From the NCBI GenBank assembly GCA_023846275.1, contig CM043870.1:12967527-13031526 (forward strand): a stretch of 64,000 bases of DNA. The letters run 5' to 3'. The notes beneath the pieces are model-generated. The model saw only the letters and a program-made list of their open reading frames with translations. It did no database searches and was not told where the DNA came from. This DNA comes from Vanilla planifolia (taxonomy: Eukaryota; Streptophyta; Magnoliopsida; Asparagales; Orchidaceae). This document shows, one piece after another, positions 35,506 to 47,930 of the stretch. How positions within the stretch are numbered: position 1 is the first letter of the stretch; each line of letters opens with the position of its first letter. The translations under genes and the position numbers were made by a program.

Positions 35506-35798
35506 TTATTGTCTTATTATTTGAAATTCTTTAATTAGAAGGGACTTAGTAAATATGTTGGTCAATTCTTGATTGGTAGGAACATATTCAAATTCTATTG
35601 AGCTTTTAATTACTTGATCTCTAATAAAATGGTTTCTTACAACAATGTGCTTGGTCTTAGAATGATGAACTTGATTCTTTGCTAAGGCCAGGGTGCTAGT
35701 ATTATTTAGTTGAATGAGAATAAGTGATAGATTCAAACCATAATAATAAAGCTGTTTTCTTCACCATGATATTTAGGCAACATAACTTCTGGTTGCTA
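35506..35798 (-). pseudogene. copia RNase H C-terminal relic (broken by solo LTR)
   Basis: The minus strand reads HSKTKHIVVRNHFIRDQV and ...ELTNIFTKSL, diagnostic of the C-terminal part of copia RNase H (HSRTKHID..HHFIRD..; ADIFTK). The upstream part continues across the solo LTR: the flanks at 35770-35798 and 37712 onward together spell the copia block STxEAEYxA in decayed form. Frameshifts are present. Confidence 0.85.
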
Positions 35799-35803
35799 CA
35801 TAC
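35799..35803 (+). repeat. target-site duplication CATAC (left of solo LTR)
   Basis: CATAC repeats at 37707-37711. Removing one copy and the LTR restores the copia frame region. Confidence 0.92.
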
Positions 35804-37706
35804 TGTTAGACCCATGTCTTTGATGAGTCAAGCATAAATGTTTATATCTCATATGGGCTTGCTCTAAATAAAATTATTAATATTCAATTAAGTCAAGCCA
35901 TGAACTTTAAATGTCTAAAATAGTGGTCTTTAAGGCTCTTGGAGTCATGGCAAGCTTCAAGAAAATTGATGACATGCATTTAAGTGTTCATACTTGATTT
36001 TCTTTTTATTTTTCTAAAAATTGTTAGGTCCAAATTTTGAGATGATGTGGCACACTAGTAGTATTAATATTTAAAAAATGTTATAAAATTAATAATTATT
36101 GAATTTTGATTTTTGGGCAAACTATTATTGACCAAAAGTATAGACATTGGTATTTGATTTTTTAAATTTATTGAAGAATTATTTTCATGAATTTCTTTTC
36201 ATAGACATTTAGAAAATTTATAATACTTTGATAATACAAAATTATTTTGCTACACTTATATTAAATATTGTGGCACAAAAATTCTCACAGGACACCCTAA
36301 AACAACGTTACTCTCGATAATTTTCACTGTGGCATTGGGCGGGTCGACCCGACCCAACCACTGGCTCGTCCAAGCTTTTAGAAATTAATTAAAAAATATA
36401 TATAAATATAAAACATTGGTGTACTAAATCGGAAGGGGAACCCACAGTCCACAGGAATTCAGGCTGCAGGCAACGACGAATGAAGCACGGCAATTCAGGC
36501 CGCAGGTGATGCTGAAGGGAACTCGGCGAATTCATCCCGAAGGCAATGCTAAACTAAACAGTGCAAGATCAAGTCAACCCAACCAGGTGATGAAATCCTA
36601 GTCAAGGAAGAGGGGAGCCAACCCCAAAGCGGCTCGAGAGTTATTGGAAGTGAATTCCTTATAAAGGGCAATGCAAAGCATTTTAGGCAATGTAGGACTA
36701 AAATCCAACCTAATTATCAAATAAGTCAGAAGGGCAAGCGAGATCAGACGACTTAGATTATTCAGCATAAAATGACATGCAGAAGAATCGAACGTAGATT
36801 AAGCAGATATGCACCAAGACGCATAACCAGTAAGGTAACTGTTTTAATTTGAATTATGTTTGGACATATTATTCTAGTACATGCAGATTAGCATGCGTGC
36901 AATCCAAATGCTCAGATCAAGCCCTCCCATATCGAACGGACGAGATTAATCTCAAACGGTAAATTTGAGATTCAATTCGTGCTGTCCGTTTTTACGTCCG
37001 AATCGGACGATAGCTGCTTTTTCGTTCATTACCCAAATGGCTAGTTGATTTTAACAGTCGTTGAGAGTGATTTTAGAGCTCAAATTTAAGCTCTATAAAT
37101 AGGGAAGGATGAAGAAATTCTAGATGTGACTTTAGCTAAGATCCTAGAGCTTTCAGATCATGATTTCGAGCAAAATCAAGTGAATGCGGTGCTTCCAATT
37201 TCATAAAGAGAAAGTGGCAAGAAGGATTCCGAAATTAGAGGTTTTTGATTCAACAATCTTTCAATCTATATTCCACCATTTTTTGGTCGTGTGTGCCTCT
37301 TATTTCTCTTAAAGTTATTTTAAGTTTTGCCAATTTTTGTATTCTTTTCTTTGGGATAAGCGTATCCCGACATTGTGCAAAAGCTCGAGATTTGAGTTGA
37401 GCCCAGAAAAACTCAAGTAGGTTTGGGATTAGCCATAGGAAAAATCCCAAGTAGGTTTGAGGAGAACTGTACGAAAAACCTCGCTTGTAATTTGGTATTT
37501 TTAGTGTTGTTTTTCCCAACACCGGTTGGGGGTGGATGTAGGCTTGATTTTGAGTCGAACCAACTTAAAAATCTTTTGTGTTCTATTTCTTCTTATTCGT
37601 GCTTAAAAGATTTAATTTTTAATTGAAACCAAAAATCGAAAGAAAATTTTATTTACCACAATTTAGCCCCCCTCTTGTGGGATTTTCTTAAGCATAAAGA
37701 ACTTCA
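35804..37706 (+). mobile_element. solo LTR nested in the copia element
   Basis: This 1903-bp sequence begins TGTTAGACCC, ends AAGAACTTCA, has perfect TG...CA termini and is flanked by the 5-bp duplication CATAC. It contains a TATA box at 37094 and, near the 3' end, the C-rich run TTTAGCCCCCCTCTTGTGGG, common near the end of plant LTRs. No internal region is present, so LTR-LTR recombination removed it. It is less AT-biased than the surrounding copia, in line with a younger insertion. Its family is not recognised. Confidence 0.9.
37094..37101 (+). promoter_or_regulatory. TATA box of solo LTR
   Basis: TATAAATA within AGCTCTATAAATAGGGAAGG, about 1.3 kb into the LTR, a good plant core-promoter match. 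Confidence 0.75.
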
Positions 37707-37711
37707 CATAC
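37707..37711 (+). repeat. target-site duplication CATAC (right of solo LTR)
   Basis: Matches 35799-35803. Confidence 0.92.
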
Positions 37712-38149
37712 TTGACTTCTATGGTTGATAGGTCTATCTTATTTTGCTTCTTAATTGATAATGAAATTACATAATTTCTTAAGAATTGAACCTATAAAGT
37801 CTACGTCTTTGTAATCTATAAGATCACATGAAAAAGTATATGTAAGATATTATAAACATAAGTTTATTGTACCTTTTTAAATTTTTGAAGATTGATTTAA
37901 CAAACTTGAGATGGCTTCCCTTAAGATTTAATTAGAACTTAGCAGATGAGCCAACACTAAATAAGATATCTAGTCTATTTGTTATGAGATAAAGTAATGA
38001 TCCAATAAATCCTCAATGATTTTTTTAATCGATAAGTTTCTTAATTTCATTTAAGTCCAAATAGATTGATTGATTTATTGGAATCTTTTTAATTTTTTTT
38101 CATACCCAAATTTGTTAAATAATTTTTTTTAAATACTTAGTTTGGGAAA

Positions 38150-38560
38150 TAAAAATTTTATCTTTTAATTACATAATTTATAATCCTAAGAAAAAGTTGA
38201 ACTCACCCACCATACTCATCTCAAACTACCTTACCATTAAGTAGTTAAATTGACCTTTTGCACTTCAAAAAATTATGTCATTAAGATAAACTTGTATAAG
38301 AAACAAATGGACTTTTAAATATGTTAGGAATAATATAGTATGAACTTTTCCTTTCGTAAATTACTATCAACTACATAATTTCTCAATCTATGATACCATG
38401 TATTAGGAGCTTGCCTAAGGCCATAAATTGCCTTCTTAAATTTATATACATAGTCACCATTTGAATGGGTCTCAAAATTGGGGGATTGTTGCACATGCAC
38501 ATATTCTTCTATTATCCCTTTTAAAAATTTACTTTTTTCATCCATTTGAAATAATCATAA
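38150..38560 (-). pseudogene. copia reverse transcriptase relic
   Basis: 38324-38545 translates on the minus strand with MDEKSKFLKGIIEEYVHVQQ and YKFKKAIYGLRQAPNTWYHR, the hallmark copia RT blocks (MDVKSAFLNG..EEEVYV; VxKLxKALYGLKQAPRAWY). The catalytic YVDD segment is not readable in this frame. The canonical MDV aspartate is retained, but the frame is short and broken on both sides. Confidence 0.9.
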
Positions 38561-39421
38561 ATTTTTATTACATGAACATGCTAAAAGAAGTCTAATGGTT
38601 TCTAATCTTGCAACAAGTGAAAATGACTCAAACTCTATACCTTCAACTTTGTTATAACCCTCACTAACAAGTCTATCTTTGTTTCTAATGATCACTACAT
38701 TTTTATTTAATTTATTTTTGAATGACCATTTTGTTCTAATTACTTGTTGATAACTAGGCCTAAAAAGTAATTCTCACACTTTGTTTCTAAAAAATTGTTC
38801 TAATTCTTCATTCATTGTCTAAGTGCAATAGTTATCCTTAAAGTGCATATTTTAAGATATTGGTTGTATGAATTATAAAAATGAAGTATGATCAATGTCT
38901 TTCATAGAAGCTCTAGTCTTAACTCTTTTATTAACATCTCTTATTATTAATACCTTTGGATGTGAAACTTGATACTTTTATTCTTTAGGTAATTGATGAC
39001 TAATCTCTTCTCCTTTTTATTTACTTCTGATTTTTTAATCCAATCTAAGTTTTCTAAAGACATTATCTCTTTAACTAAATTTTAATAACTTTATGAATAG
39101 ACCCACCAAACACTACATGAATTAATTCCTCTTTCTTCTAGAAATTTATGCTGTAAACTTTATAAGCTTTTTTAGAGAAGAGTATCCTAAGAAAATTATT
39201 ACTCTTATGTTTTCATAAAGCTTGTTCAAGTTGGCTCTTACATTATTAAGTATGGTACATTTACATTAAAAAAATGAAAGTAGCTAACATTTGGTATCTT
39301 ATTTTTAAATAACTCATAAAATTTTCTTAATAATTCACCTTAACTTAATTCTATTTATTATATAAGAAACCATATTAATTGCCTTTGCCCAAAAGTACTT
39401 TGGTATATTTTATTTAGCCCA

Positions 39422-39481
39422 CATTGTTCTACCCATGTGTACCATGGTTCTAGTCTCTCTTTCTACAATCCAATTTTGTTG
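39422..39481 (-). pseudogene. copia integrase core relic
   Basis: The minus strand reads QQNWIVERETRTMVHMGRTM, matching the copia integrase block QQNGVVERKNRTL..MARTM that holds the catalytic Glu (E of VER). Surrounding integrase sequence (about 39000-40200) is frameshifted. Confidence 0.85.
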
Positions 39482-40290
39482 AGGTGTATATGGACATGTA
39501 AATTGATGTCTTTTTTTCTTGCCTTATTAATAATCATAGAAATCTTCATTCTTAAATTCATTGTAATTATTTCTTTGAATGAAAATTAATTTGAGATTGG
39601 TTTTTCTTTTTATCTCTTTTATCAAATTTACAAAAAATTTAAGTGTCTCAGTTTTACTCTTAAAAAATACAACCTATGTGGATTTAGAGAAGTCATTAAC
39701 AATCACAAATCCATATTTCATTCCACTTGAATTCAAGGGTTTTAAGGTCTACGAAGATTTAAATAAATTATGCCTAAATGTCTACTAGTGGTTAAATTTT
39801 TTTGTTAAAACAAAGGTTTAACTTGCTTTGCTTTTTGGTAGGATTCACACATTTTCCAACTAGTTTTGTTTGGTTTAGGAAGAGCTCTAACTATATCTAG
39901 CTTACATTTTTCTTTAACATAGAATAACCAACATGACCTATTCTTCTATGTCATAAATTGTAGTCATTTGAATGTATAACAAGGCATTCCATTCCAAAGG
40001 CTTCAATTTGATCAAAGTTAATCACATAAGTGTCATCTTTTCTTATATAAACTAGTAATACTTTATTATATTTAATATTTTATAACCTTGAGTGTCCAAA
40101 TTAATAAAATAGTCGTTAATATATAATTAGATATGAGTAATTAAATTAAATTCTAATCCATCAATGAAGGAAATATTTGAAAGCATAAAATTAAGCATAC
40201 ATATATTACCAACTCCAAATATCTTTTTTTCAAAGTTGTCTCCTAATGTTACTCATCTATTTGGTCCACATTCTATTGACACAAACTATG

Positions 40291-40338
40291 ATCTTCCCCA
40301 ATCATATTTCTTGAGCATCCACTATCCAGCACCCAAGA
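40291..40338 (-). pseudogene. copia protease / pre-integrase block relic
   Basis: The minus strand reads WVLDSGCSRNMIGED, equivalent to the W-x-LDSGCSRHMTGD block of plant copia proteases (active site DSG). A single short block is readable. Confidence 0.82.
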
Positions 40339-40548
40339 GCTAGATCTTAATTTTTTTCAATGTATAGCTACATAAAATGTAAACTTTTGACTTAGTAATC
40401 ATAAAATTTAACTTTTATTTTCTTAGTTTTTATGCATTCTTATGCACAAGATTCTTGGTATATTATTTCTAACCTATGAATATTTTCAATGCATCGTATC
40501 TCCACACCACGATTATGTTTTTGAACTAGAAATGTTTTTCCTAATTTT

Positions 40549-40592
40549 CCAATCCTTGATGGTATGTGCTTGTCTATAACAATAAAAACATG
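40549..40592 (-). pseudogene. copia Gag zinc knuckle relic
   Basis: The minus strand reads CFYCYRQAHTIKDW, a CX2CX4HX4C knuckle whose last Cys is now Trp. It lies between the Gag block and the protease block, as expected. Confidence 0.75.
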
Positions 40593-41333
40593 TAATATGT
40601 CAAATGTTTTGCATGTATTCAAAACAAGAAATACTCTTATGTTTAGAAAAATGAACATCATGTGAGGCACTAAAAAATTTTCCATGTTCAAGAAAGTAAA
40701 TTTTTGTTTTTAAACTTGTAATTTCTTCTATCAAGAAACTATTCTCAATAATCATGTACTTCTTTCAATATAGATTTAAAGCATTTCTATTTTTTTCCAC
40801 ATCTTCTTTCATGAAAAAAAAGTAAAAGATCAATCTTTTCTTTGTAAAACTTTTAATTTTTTACCTGCACACATTAATGAAGTTAAGAACTAATAACTTC
40901 TATGTAATTATTTTCAAAAACATCACAAGGTCAAGAGCTTATCTCATTCTCCTTTTTTTCACCAAATGTGCTTAAATTATCATTTACCACAAAATAGAAC
41001 ATCTCTTCCTCCTAGCTACTTGAAGTTATGGAGAGAATCTTTTGAAGCCCTCCATGTAGATTTAAGGGCTTTCTTCTTCTTCATTGTACTCTTTTTCTCA
41101 TCTTTACTTTTAGTGTCATTGAGATGTGGATAATCTGTTCTAATATGGTTAGCTTAACCATAATCATAACATCATGGTCCTTTCAACTTCTCTAATTTTT
41201 TTTTCCAATTTCTATTTACAAATTTTTTTTGCAAAATTTATTGCTAAAGCTTTAACATTAAAATTTACATCTTCCTCAAAATCCATAAAAGAAATAGATG
41301 ATGCATCCAAATCTTCCTTACTTGTTTTAAATT

Positions 41334-41627
41334 TCAATGGTTCCACTTTTCTTGCTCCTTGCTTTTGCTTACAAGTGAAAGCCTCCCCTTCAAGTCTTCT
41401 ATTACTTTAATTTTGGTCATTAATAATTCTCCAAGTTGCTCATCCAACTTGTGCATATTTATGTCTTTGGTTGTATTTATTATTATGGCAAGAGAATCAT
41501 ACCTTTTATGTAGAATACTTAGCTTGTTTTTTATAAGATCTACAGTAGAGAGTATTTTTCCATGATTTACTAATCCTTTAGTAAGATTAATAAATAGCAA
41601 AAATATCTTATTTTTTGTTTCTTTCAA
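41334..41627 (-). pseudogene. copia Gag (UBN2-like) relic
   Basis: This 97-codon minus-strand open stretch contains DLIKNKLSILHKRYDSLAII, TKDINMHKLDEQLGELLMTK and KVIEDLKGRL. It matches the plant copia Gag pattern of KILRSLP-type, AIEEAKDL-type and LDELLGSLxxxE-type blocks. It lies just inside the primer-site end, the correct place for Gag. Confidence 0.8.
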
Positions 41628-42227
41628 ATCCTTTATAAAAAGCTCATAATCTTGTGTAAGAAGATTTATTTTTATTACTTTTACTTGTGAGGTCCCTTTA
41701 CAAGTAACTTCTAATTTTTTTCCAAACTTTATGAGTGATATACATATTCATGACTTGATTAATTTCACTTGGAGATATGCCACGATGAAGGTTGTCGAGT
41801 GCTCTTGTATTGAGTTGCGTTATTCTTTTTTAACACAACTAAGCCCACTAAAAGACTTGATTTCATTTATAGATGATTCTCCAGGTAAATCATGTGGTTT
41901 AGTAAGTACTTTCGAATGTTCTAAATCGATTGATTCAATAAAACTTCTAAACATATTTTTCTAATATAAATAAAATGTTCTTCTTAATAAGGGTAAATAG
42001 ACTAAAAATGATCCTTCATCTATCACAACAATTTTAATCATGGATGAAGACATAGTGAAAACTTCAAAAGTAAATTAACTGAATGAATTTTGGAAAGCAT
42101 GCAAAAAAGATAAAAGAAAATTTTCAATTTGTTTGTAACCAAAATGATAATTACGAAAACTAAACAAAACATTAAAATTCACAAGACAGATCACCCAAGT
42201 GATTTGACTCACTTTTTGTTGAGGTCT

Positions 42228-42240
42228 CTCTCTAATACCA
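42228..42240 (-). other. primer binding site of copia element
   Basis: CTCTCTAATACCA on + is a one- or two-base variant of GCTCTGATACCA, the complement of the initiator Met tRNA primer site. It lies two bases from the 5' LTR. Confidence 0.82.
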
Positions 42241-42242
42241 AT

Positions 42243-42361
42243 TGAAGTAAAAACTAATATACAAATTTCATAAGAGGGGGTTGAATTGTGGTCCTAAAAA
42301 TAATTTTTTTTCAACATATTTATTTCTCAAAAATAGTTTTATATTTTTGGAAAACCATGAT

Positions 42362-42436
<75 letters not shown>

Positions 42437-43095
42437 AATGTTATAAAGGACAAAGAAAATAAAAATTAAAGTGATGCACTTGTACTTTTAAGTGGTTCCA
42501 ATCAAATAAGAACCTACATCAACCCCCAACAAAGGTTGAAAAATGCCACTAACAAAAGGTTAGAACTTGAGATTTTTTTTATAGTATACCTCCATCTACT
42601 AGCTTTTATGGGTTCAGCAATAACCCAAGATTTTTTGAGTTCAATCCCAACTCAATTTTTTTACAAGATCAAATAGGTCTTAGGCTTTCGCAAGTGTTTG
42701 GTCACCAAACACAATAGAAAAAAAATACTTCAAGATGAAAAAAATTTTGTAATTTTGTGCAACTTTCTATGCTTGTTGATTAATAAAATTAGGTGCAATG
42801 AGATTAAGTTTAAGAAGAGAAATATGAATTTGAAAGTTTATATATGCAAGGCTTCGATGAAAAAAAATTGATGATTTGAGAAGAAGTCATAGTTGTTGTA
42901 GTATTATTTACACCAACAGAGTATTAAGTAGTGCTTTGTTGAGATCTCAAAGATTGATTCAAGTTCATGAGTTTTTTTATTTACAATGGTTAGCTATTTA
43001 GAAAAATAGCTTGATTTTAGCCATTAGAAAGTATAGAAAGCTATTTAAAATGTTGTAGCCAAACAACATAAAAAGCTTTCACTACACTAGTTGAT
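42243..43095 (-). repeat. 5' LTR of copia element, truncated
   Basis: It starts TGAAGTAAAAACTAATATAC and aligns with 33291 to about 34095. It ends there, while the partner LTR continues another ~1.2 kb. The missing part is the outer (U3) end, lost in a deletion that also removed ~150 bp of the LINE target. Confidence 0.85.
42365..42432 (+). repeat. (AT)n microsatellite in copia 5' LTR
   Basis: A nearly perfect AT dinucleotide run of ~68 bp. The aligned site in the other LTR (33409-33422) has only ~14 bp. A small open frame with repeated Ile-Tyr across it is an artefact of the repeat. Confidence 0.97.
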
Positions 43096-43105
43096 TAGGT
43101 AAAGT

Positions 43106-46100
43106 ATAACCAGATCCTTTTAAATTAGGTTCTTATTTTTGTTTTGTCCAATAATGTTTTTCTGAAATATAGTAATATGCAGTTGTCCAACCCAATATAA
43201 GGGAGATATGTAAAAATGATACTTAGAAAGACTTGCATATTGTTGGTATTCAAGAAGGCTCTATCCAATGGTTTATAGACATGAGCATTCCCCTTCCATT
43301 TATTGCACCAAGTAAATTGATTGCCAATAAAAGCCATTTTAATTTGATCCAAATCATGAATAAATTTATAAAATTCATACTGAGCTTGATTTTTATTGAA
43401 TCTTTTACCTTTTTTTTATCTTCATGAGCAACTAAGGTACTGAATGCCACTACAACAAGTAGCATTCCACCAAAGTTTGCAACATTATTGATTTGATGAA
43501 TGTTGATCAATAGTTTATATAGTCTTTTGATACATATATAGCATAATACTACCAAATCTCATTACTATTAGACCTCACCTAGATAGCAACAATTTGTGGG
43601 AGTAATCCATAATCTAATGCTTGGCCTAATTTCTCCATAATACTACAATACCCTCATATAACCCAGTTAAAGTTTGAACAAAGTAATTCCTATTTTCACC
43701 CAAAAGTTGATCCTGCACACACCAATTAATTGTCTCCAAATGAGTTTCTAACAAAGGAACTATGAAGACCCTATTCTTCCTTACCAAATGTTGCAAGTAG
43801 CCATAGGATTCATTACTTTAATTTGACAAATACTCTGCCCTATAAGTGAAATCATAATTTATTAACCAAAATACATTGCCACTAAAAATGATGGTCCCCT
43901 TTGCTGTGAACCATATCCATGGAAAACCAATACTTTTGAGGCATAGCAATTGTAGAATAGCACATACAACTAACATAATTCATGAAATTGATCACATAAT
44001 TTTGACACAACAAACTTTACCAACCTAAGTTCCCAAAGTTCATTGTCAATAAGATAGAAGCTTAACTAACTATGTGCAACTCCCCTTTATCTAGCAAACA
44101 TAGTATATGACTGATCCTTCCATATTAATAATCAAATAAAATATTGAAAACCATTTGATGAAGAAAGCACCCATAGCCACAGCTCAATGCCACATCCTAA
44201 CTTAATTTACATTAACGTTACATATATCAAGCATGTTGGAGTGCCTAATCTTCTTTTTTTTGGGAATGTACTAATAATTTTAAAGTAGATTGTTTGTGTC
44301 CATTATTACTTTTTATTCATAAGTGCACTTCTCCTTGTATCTTATTACAAAGCATACTTGAATATGAAGTTAAATTCCAATGCCCAACCATGTTGTAGCT
44401 TTTAAGAAAGCAATTTACTTCTTATCTTACACAATAGTGAGTCCAAATGGAACAAATGAGTGATTCCAACACAATAGTCATGACTAAATTTAGCTCAATC
44501 ATTCTAAAAACCCATCCTCTCATACTTAGATTACCTCATAGCCAAGAGGTCGCGCCTTAAAATACATCAATCAGGTTTTACACATAGGAAGTGAGTTATG
44601 CTCGCTACTCCCCCATTTTTTAATACTAATTGATTTTTAACTCGCCGCTTCTTTGAGAAAATTATTTATTGATCACCACTATTGAAAACTAGAGAGGTTG
44701 ACCTATACATTCCTAATTTGAGGATCTCATCAACTGAAGTTCAGAAAACAAAGGCGCACACAACTAAAACTATATTACTTAAAATAGCTAAATAAGTAAA
44801 GCAACATCTTCCTAGCAACAGATTCAACATCATTTGATGAATACCCATTAAGGTAATCTTCGTTTATTCTTTACAAATCAGCTCACAGTAGGCAAAATTG
44901 TTGTGTCAACCTTTTTCTAGAAGTAAATTAGTTTTGACTAAGCAAAGATTCTGGCCCCTATTGATGCTAATTCTCAAGTTAACATTCTCATCAGCCATAC
45001 TTAGATATGCACAAGTCTAGGTTGTGGTAGGAACTCTCATTCATATAAGCATTTTGAAGAAATTAATACAGGTCCACCATATGAAGTAGTTTCTTAAAGC
45101 CAAAACACCATAACATGTAGTTGGTTCCTGTTGCAATAGAATGATACAAAACAACTCTATTTTTGCATAATAAGTATTCTAATGACTAGTTTTTTAGGCT
45201 CCTAGGCTGCGTTAGAGTTTTTGTTATACGAGAAGAGATATAATAATAGCATACCAAGTTGACTAACTACACCTAGCAAATATGTTGAGCACATACCTTG
45301 AAATCCATAGTAGCTTATAGTTTCTCAAACCCACCTGTATTGAGTTCAACCCTTTGAATAGCACTTCCTCCTTATTTCTTGTCTAACACTTTCTTCTACT
45401 ACAAATGATGGATAAATTTTTAAAGCTATTAATAACCATAGCTTGTGTAAAAGCTGTCTTGCTTGCTCTTTCCTTGTAGTTGTCACCATGCTCGAAGCTA
45501 GCCTAATCCTTAATACTATAATATCCAATGCAAGTAATTCAACGCATCTAGAAATTTGTGACATGTAAGCTTCATGCAACTAGTGGCAAAGTAATAGTTC
45601 AAACAACCTTTTTGTCATTTCCCAGCCTAACCATAGTATCTTATATTCATAATAAGGTAAAACCATGAGAAATTCCTAATATGGTTTACAAGTGATCTTC
45701 GCAACAGCATAGCCATATGGACATCCTCTAAATTTCTTGGATAAGTGAAACCATTGCTTAATTATCTACCAAATCTTATATTCTCCTATCTTACTATAAC
45801 CTTTGGTTTTTTGAATTTCTAAATTACTCAAAAGTTCCCCTTCTTTTTATGCGTTTTTTTGTATTCATTACTATAACAAAAATCATTCAATATTACCTTT
45901 GCCATTTTCCTGGGCACCAAGTCAGACTGCTTTAACGGATGGACTAAAATTGCACAAGAATTTTGCATGCTTCTCCAAATTCCACAACTATGTGATGAAC
46001 TAACAGGACCTTCCTCCACTCCAATGCTACATGATAGACTATTCTTTTTGTTAGTAATAGGATGAACCTCTCCCTTAGTTTTTTTCTTTTGTACCCATTT

Positions 46101-47930
46101 GGCCTTGAATGCACCTCCATTATACTATTCTTACTTGTTATAAAACCTACTTTATGTTGTTATCTCATCTACTTCCTACTTATATTTTTACTTATTACAA
46201 TCCTTCTCTCTTTGTGATGTAATTATCCTCCTTTTGCTTGCTTAAACTACCATCTAAAGTCCAAGTCCTTGTCTCCTTCTATCATGATACTTTGTACCCA
46301 CCTGCATCAAATTAGGCCCCTTCTTTTTATCCTAATAAGGATATTTATTTAAAGGACAAGAGCTCTCAATAGCAATAGCAATGAGTATTGATTGACTAGG
46401 TGTGCATGTGAAGAAGAATGTCCCACCTTTCAACATATCAACAAATAGCGGGTAATTCGGCTTACTCAAACCTCTAAAAGGACCAATCCAAGAGTCCATC
46501 AATCAACATTCCCACTCTAAGTAGTTTTGAAAGCTTCACTCTAACACACACCCTAGCAAAGAGTGAACTTTACATATCCATTTATAGCCATCAATCAAAA
46601 GTGTATCCAATATAGCTTTGACAATCCATAATATATTCTCTATATATTAATGAACTTGTGAGATCATAGGAAAATTAATATATATTGGAGCATATATAAT
46701 AACTAAAGTACTAGGTTTAAATTTAAGTTTCAAAATATCCAACTCTAATGCAAGGCCAATAACCTACCATGGTCCTCCAAGCAACACATATTCTCTATCT
46801 ATAGTTGAATATAAGGGTAGACAGAAACTCTTAACTATCAAGTCTAGGACCCACAATGCTTCCAAAAAGGCCACACTCGTGTCACCATATTTTGTATGCC
46901 CATTGAAATGACAAACAACCTTTGTACACTCTACCCACGAGGTTGAATTGGTGGTAGTGAGTTTGTAATTAACATGTCTCCATTTTTAGATGTATTTTAT
47001 CATTAATTATTAAAGAGGTATCCTTTAGAGCTAGCATCTTAGCATCTAGATTGGTTGGTGACTACTTGTAGTTAACGAGGGAACCTCCTATTAGTGTCAG
47101 ATTAATAATGCTCATTCTTCCTTTTTTGAGCACCACCTTAAAGCTATCTTTAACTTGGCTTAGTGATCCAAGTTTGTCATTCTAAGAAATATCTTCCATG
47201 AACACTACAACATTTCCACAAGAACCTTATGTGTACACACATAAATTACCCACATTAGCACCTTTGGGACATGGAGATTCTACTTATGAGTGGATATATA
47301 ATTTGGTATATCCATTCCAATTGAGTTCATTATTCGGTGAAATTACTTTTTCCTCTTCCTACCATGTACTTGATTCCCTATGCAATTCCACTATTAATGC
47401 ATCATGCAACCTTAAAGTAGCAACCTCAACATCACCAGGCATATTCAATTTGTAATAAGCCTTGTCTAACTATAACTCTTCCATTAGCAACTCTACATTC
47501 CTTCAGGCAACTCTCTAATTTCCATCACCAATGTTCATTAATGCTTAGACATTAAAGACAAGCATAGATTCTAGAATGTTCACCAAGGGGTTTTTGGGCT
47601 TAGAAGTATAACCAACAAAGCTCTAAACATCAACAGTAGCCATTCGTGATGGGGATAATTCAATGATGTTACTCTTTGTTTTTTTCTTTATTATAATCTT
47701 ATAGGATTTAGTTCCAATCATAGATTTCTACTCCTCACTATGTACTAAGAGGATTGTGTATTCTAGGTCCATTTAAAAAATTCTTAGAACTAGAACAAAA
47801 CATTTAGATGCTCAAACTATCCTCTCAGCAAACTACCAACTTTGTCCAACATCATCCTTTCTCCTCCTTCATCCACCAATGTCATTGACATACATCAGCT
47901 TCCCTATATTAGGAACTTCAATTCTCTTTA
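43106..47930 (-). mobile_element. LINE copy III, 5' part (endonuclease and ORF1 side)
   Basis: It resumes LINE copy III after the copia element. Endonuclease is at 43125-43352, and ORF1-side sequence at about 45680-47900 aligns with 1-2390, 7000-9250 and 58420-60500. The boundary with copy IV near 47930 lacks the usual 18S remnant and copy IV lacks its first ~225 bp, so a deletion removed the junction. Confidence 0.78.
43125..43352 (-). pseudogene. LINE endonuclease relic, copy III
   Basis: The minus strand reads NQFTWCNKWKGNAHVYKPLD, then LPYIGLDNCILL. This matches the plant L1 APE-endonuclease C-terminal blocks FTWCNN..G...I.ERLDR and HLPR.SDHxPLLL. The catalytic SDH is degraded to LDN. 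Confidence 0.85.

Larger units (their letters stand above)
33291..43105 (-). mobile_element. Ty1/copia LTR retrotransposon, decayed, inserted in LINE III
   Basis: Two diverged but collinear LTRs (33291-35273 and 42243-~43095) flank a minus-strand internal region. It is ordered, from right to left, primer site, Gag, zinc knuckle, protease, integrase, RT and RNase H, the Ty1/copia order. All frames are broken and the LTRs differ extensively, so it is old. The Gag type and DSGCS protease block suggest a Sirevirus-like lineage, but this is uncertain. LINE sequence on both sides belongs to the same copy, with ~150 bp of it missing at the right edge. Confidence 0.9.

Noticed and set aside
42281..42469. 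Open frame encoding a long Ile-Tyr repeat
   Set aside because: It is the translation of the (AT)n microsatellite.
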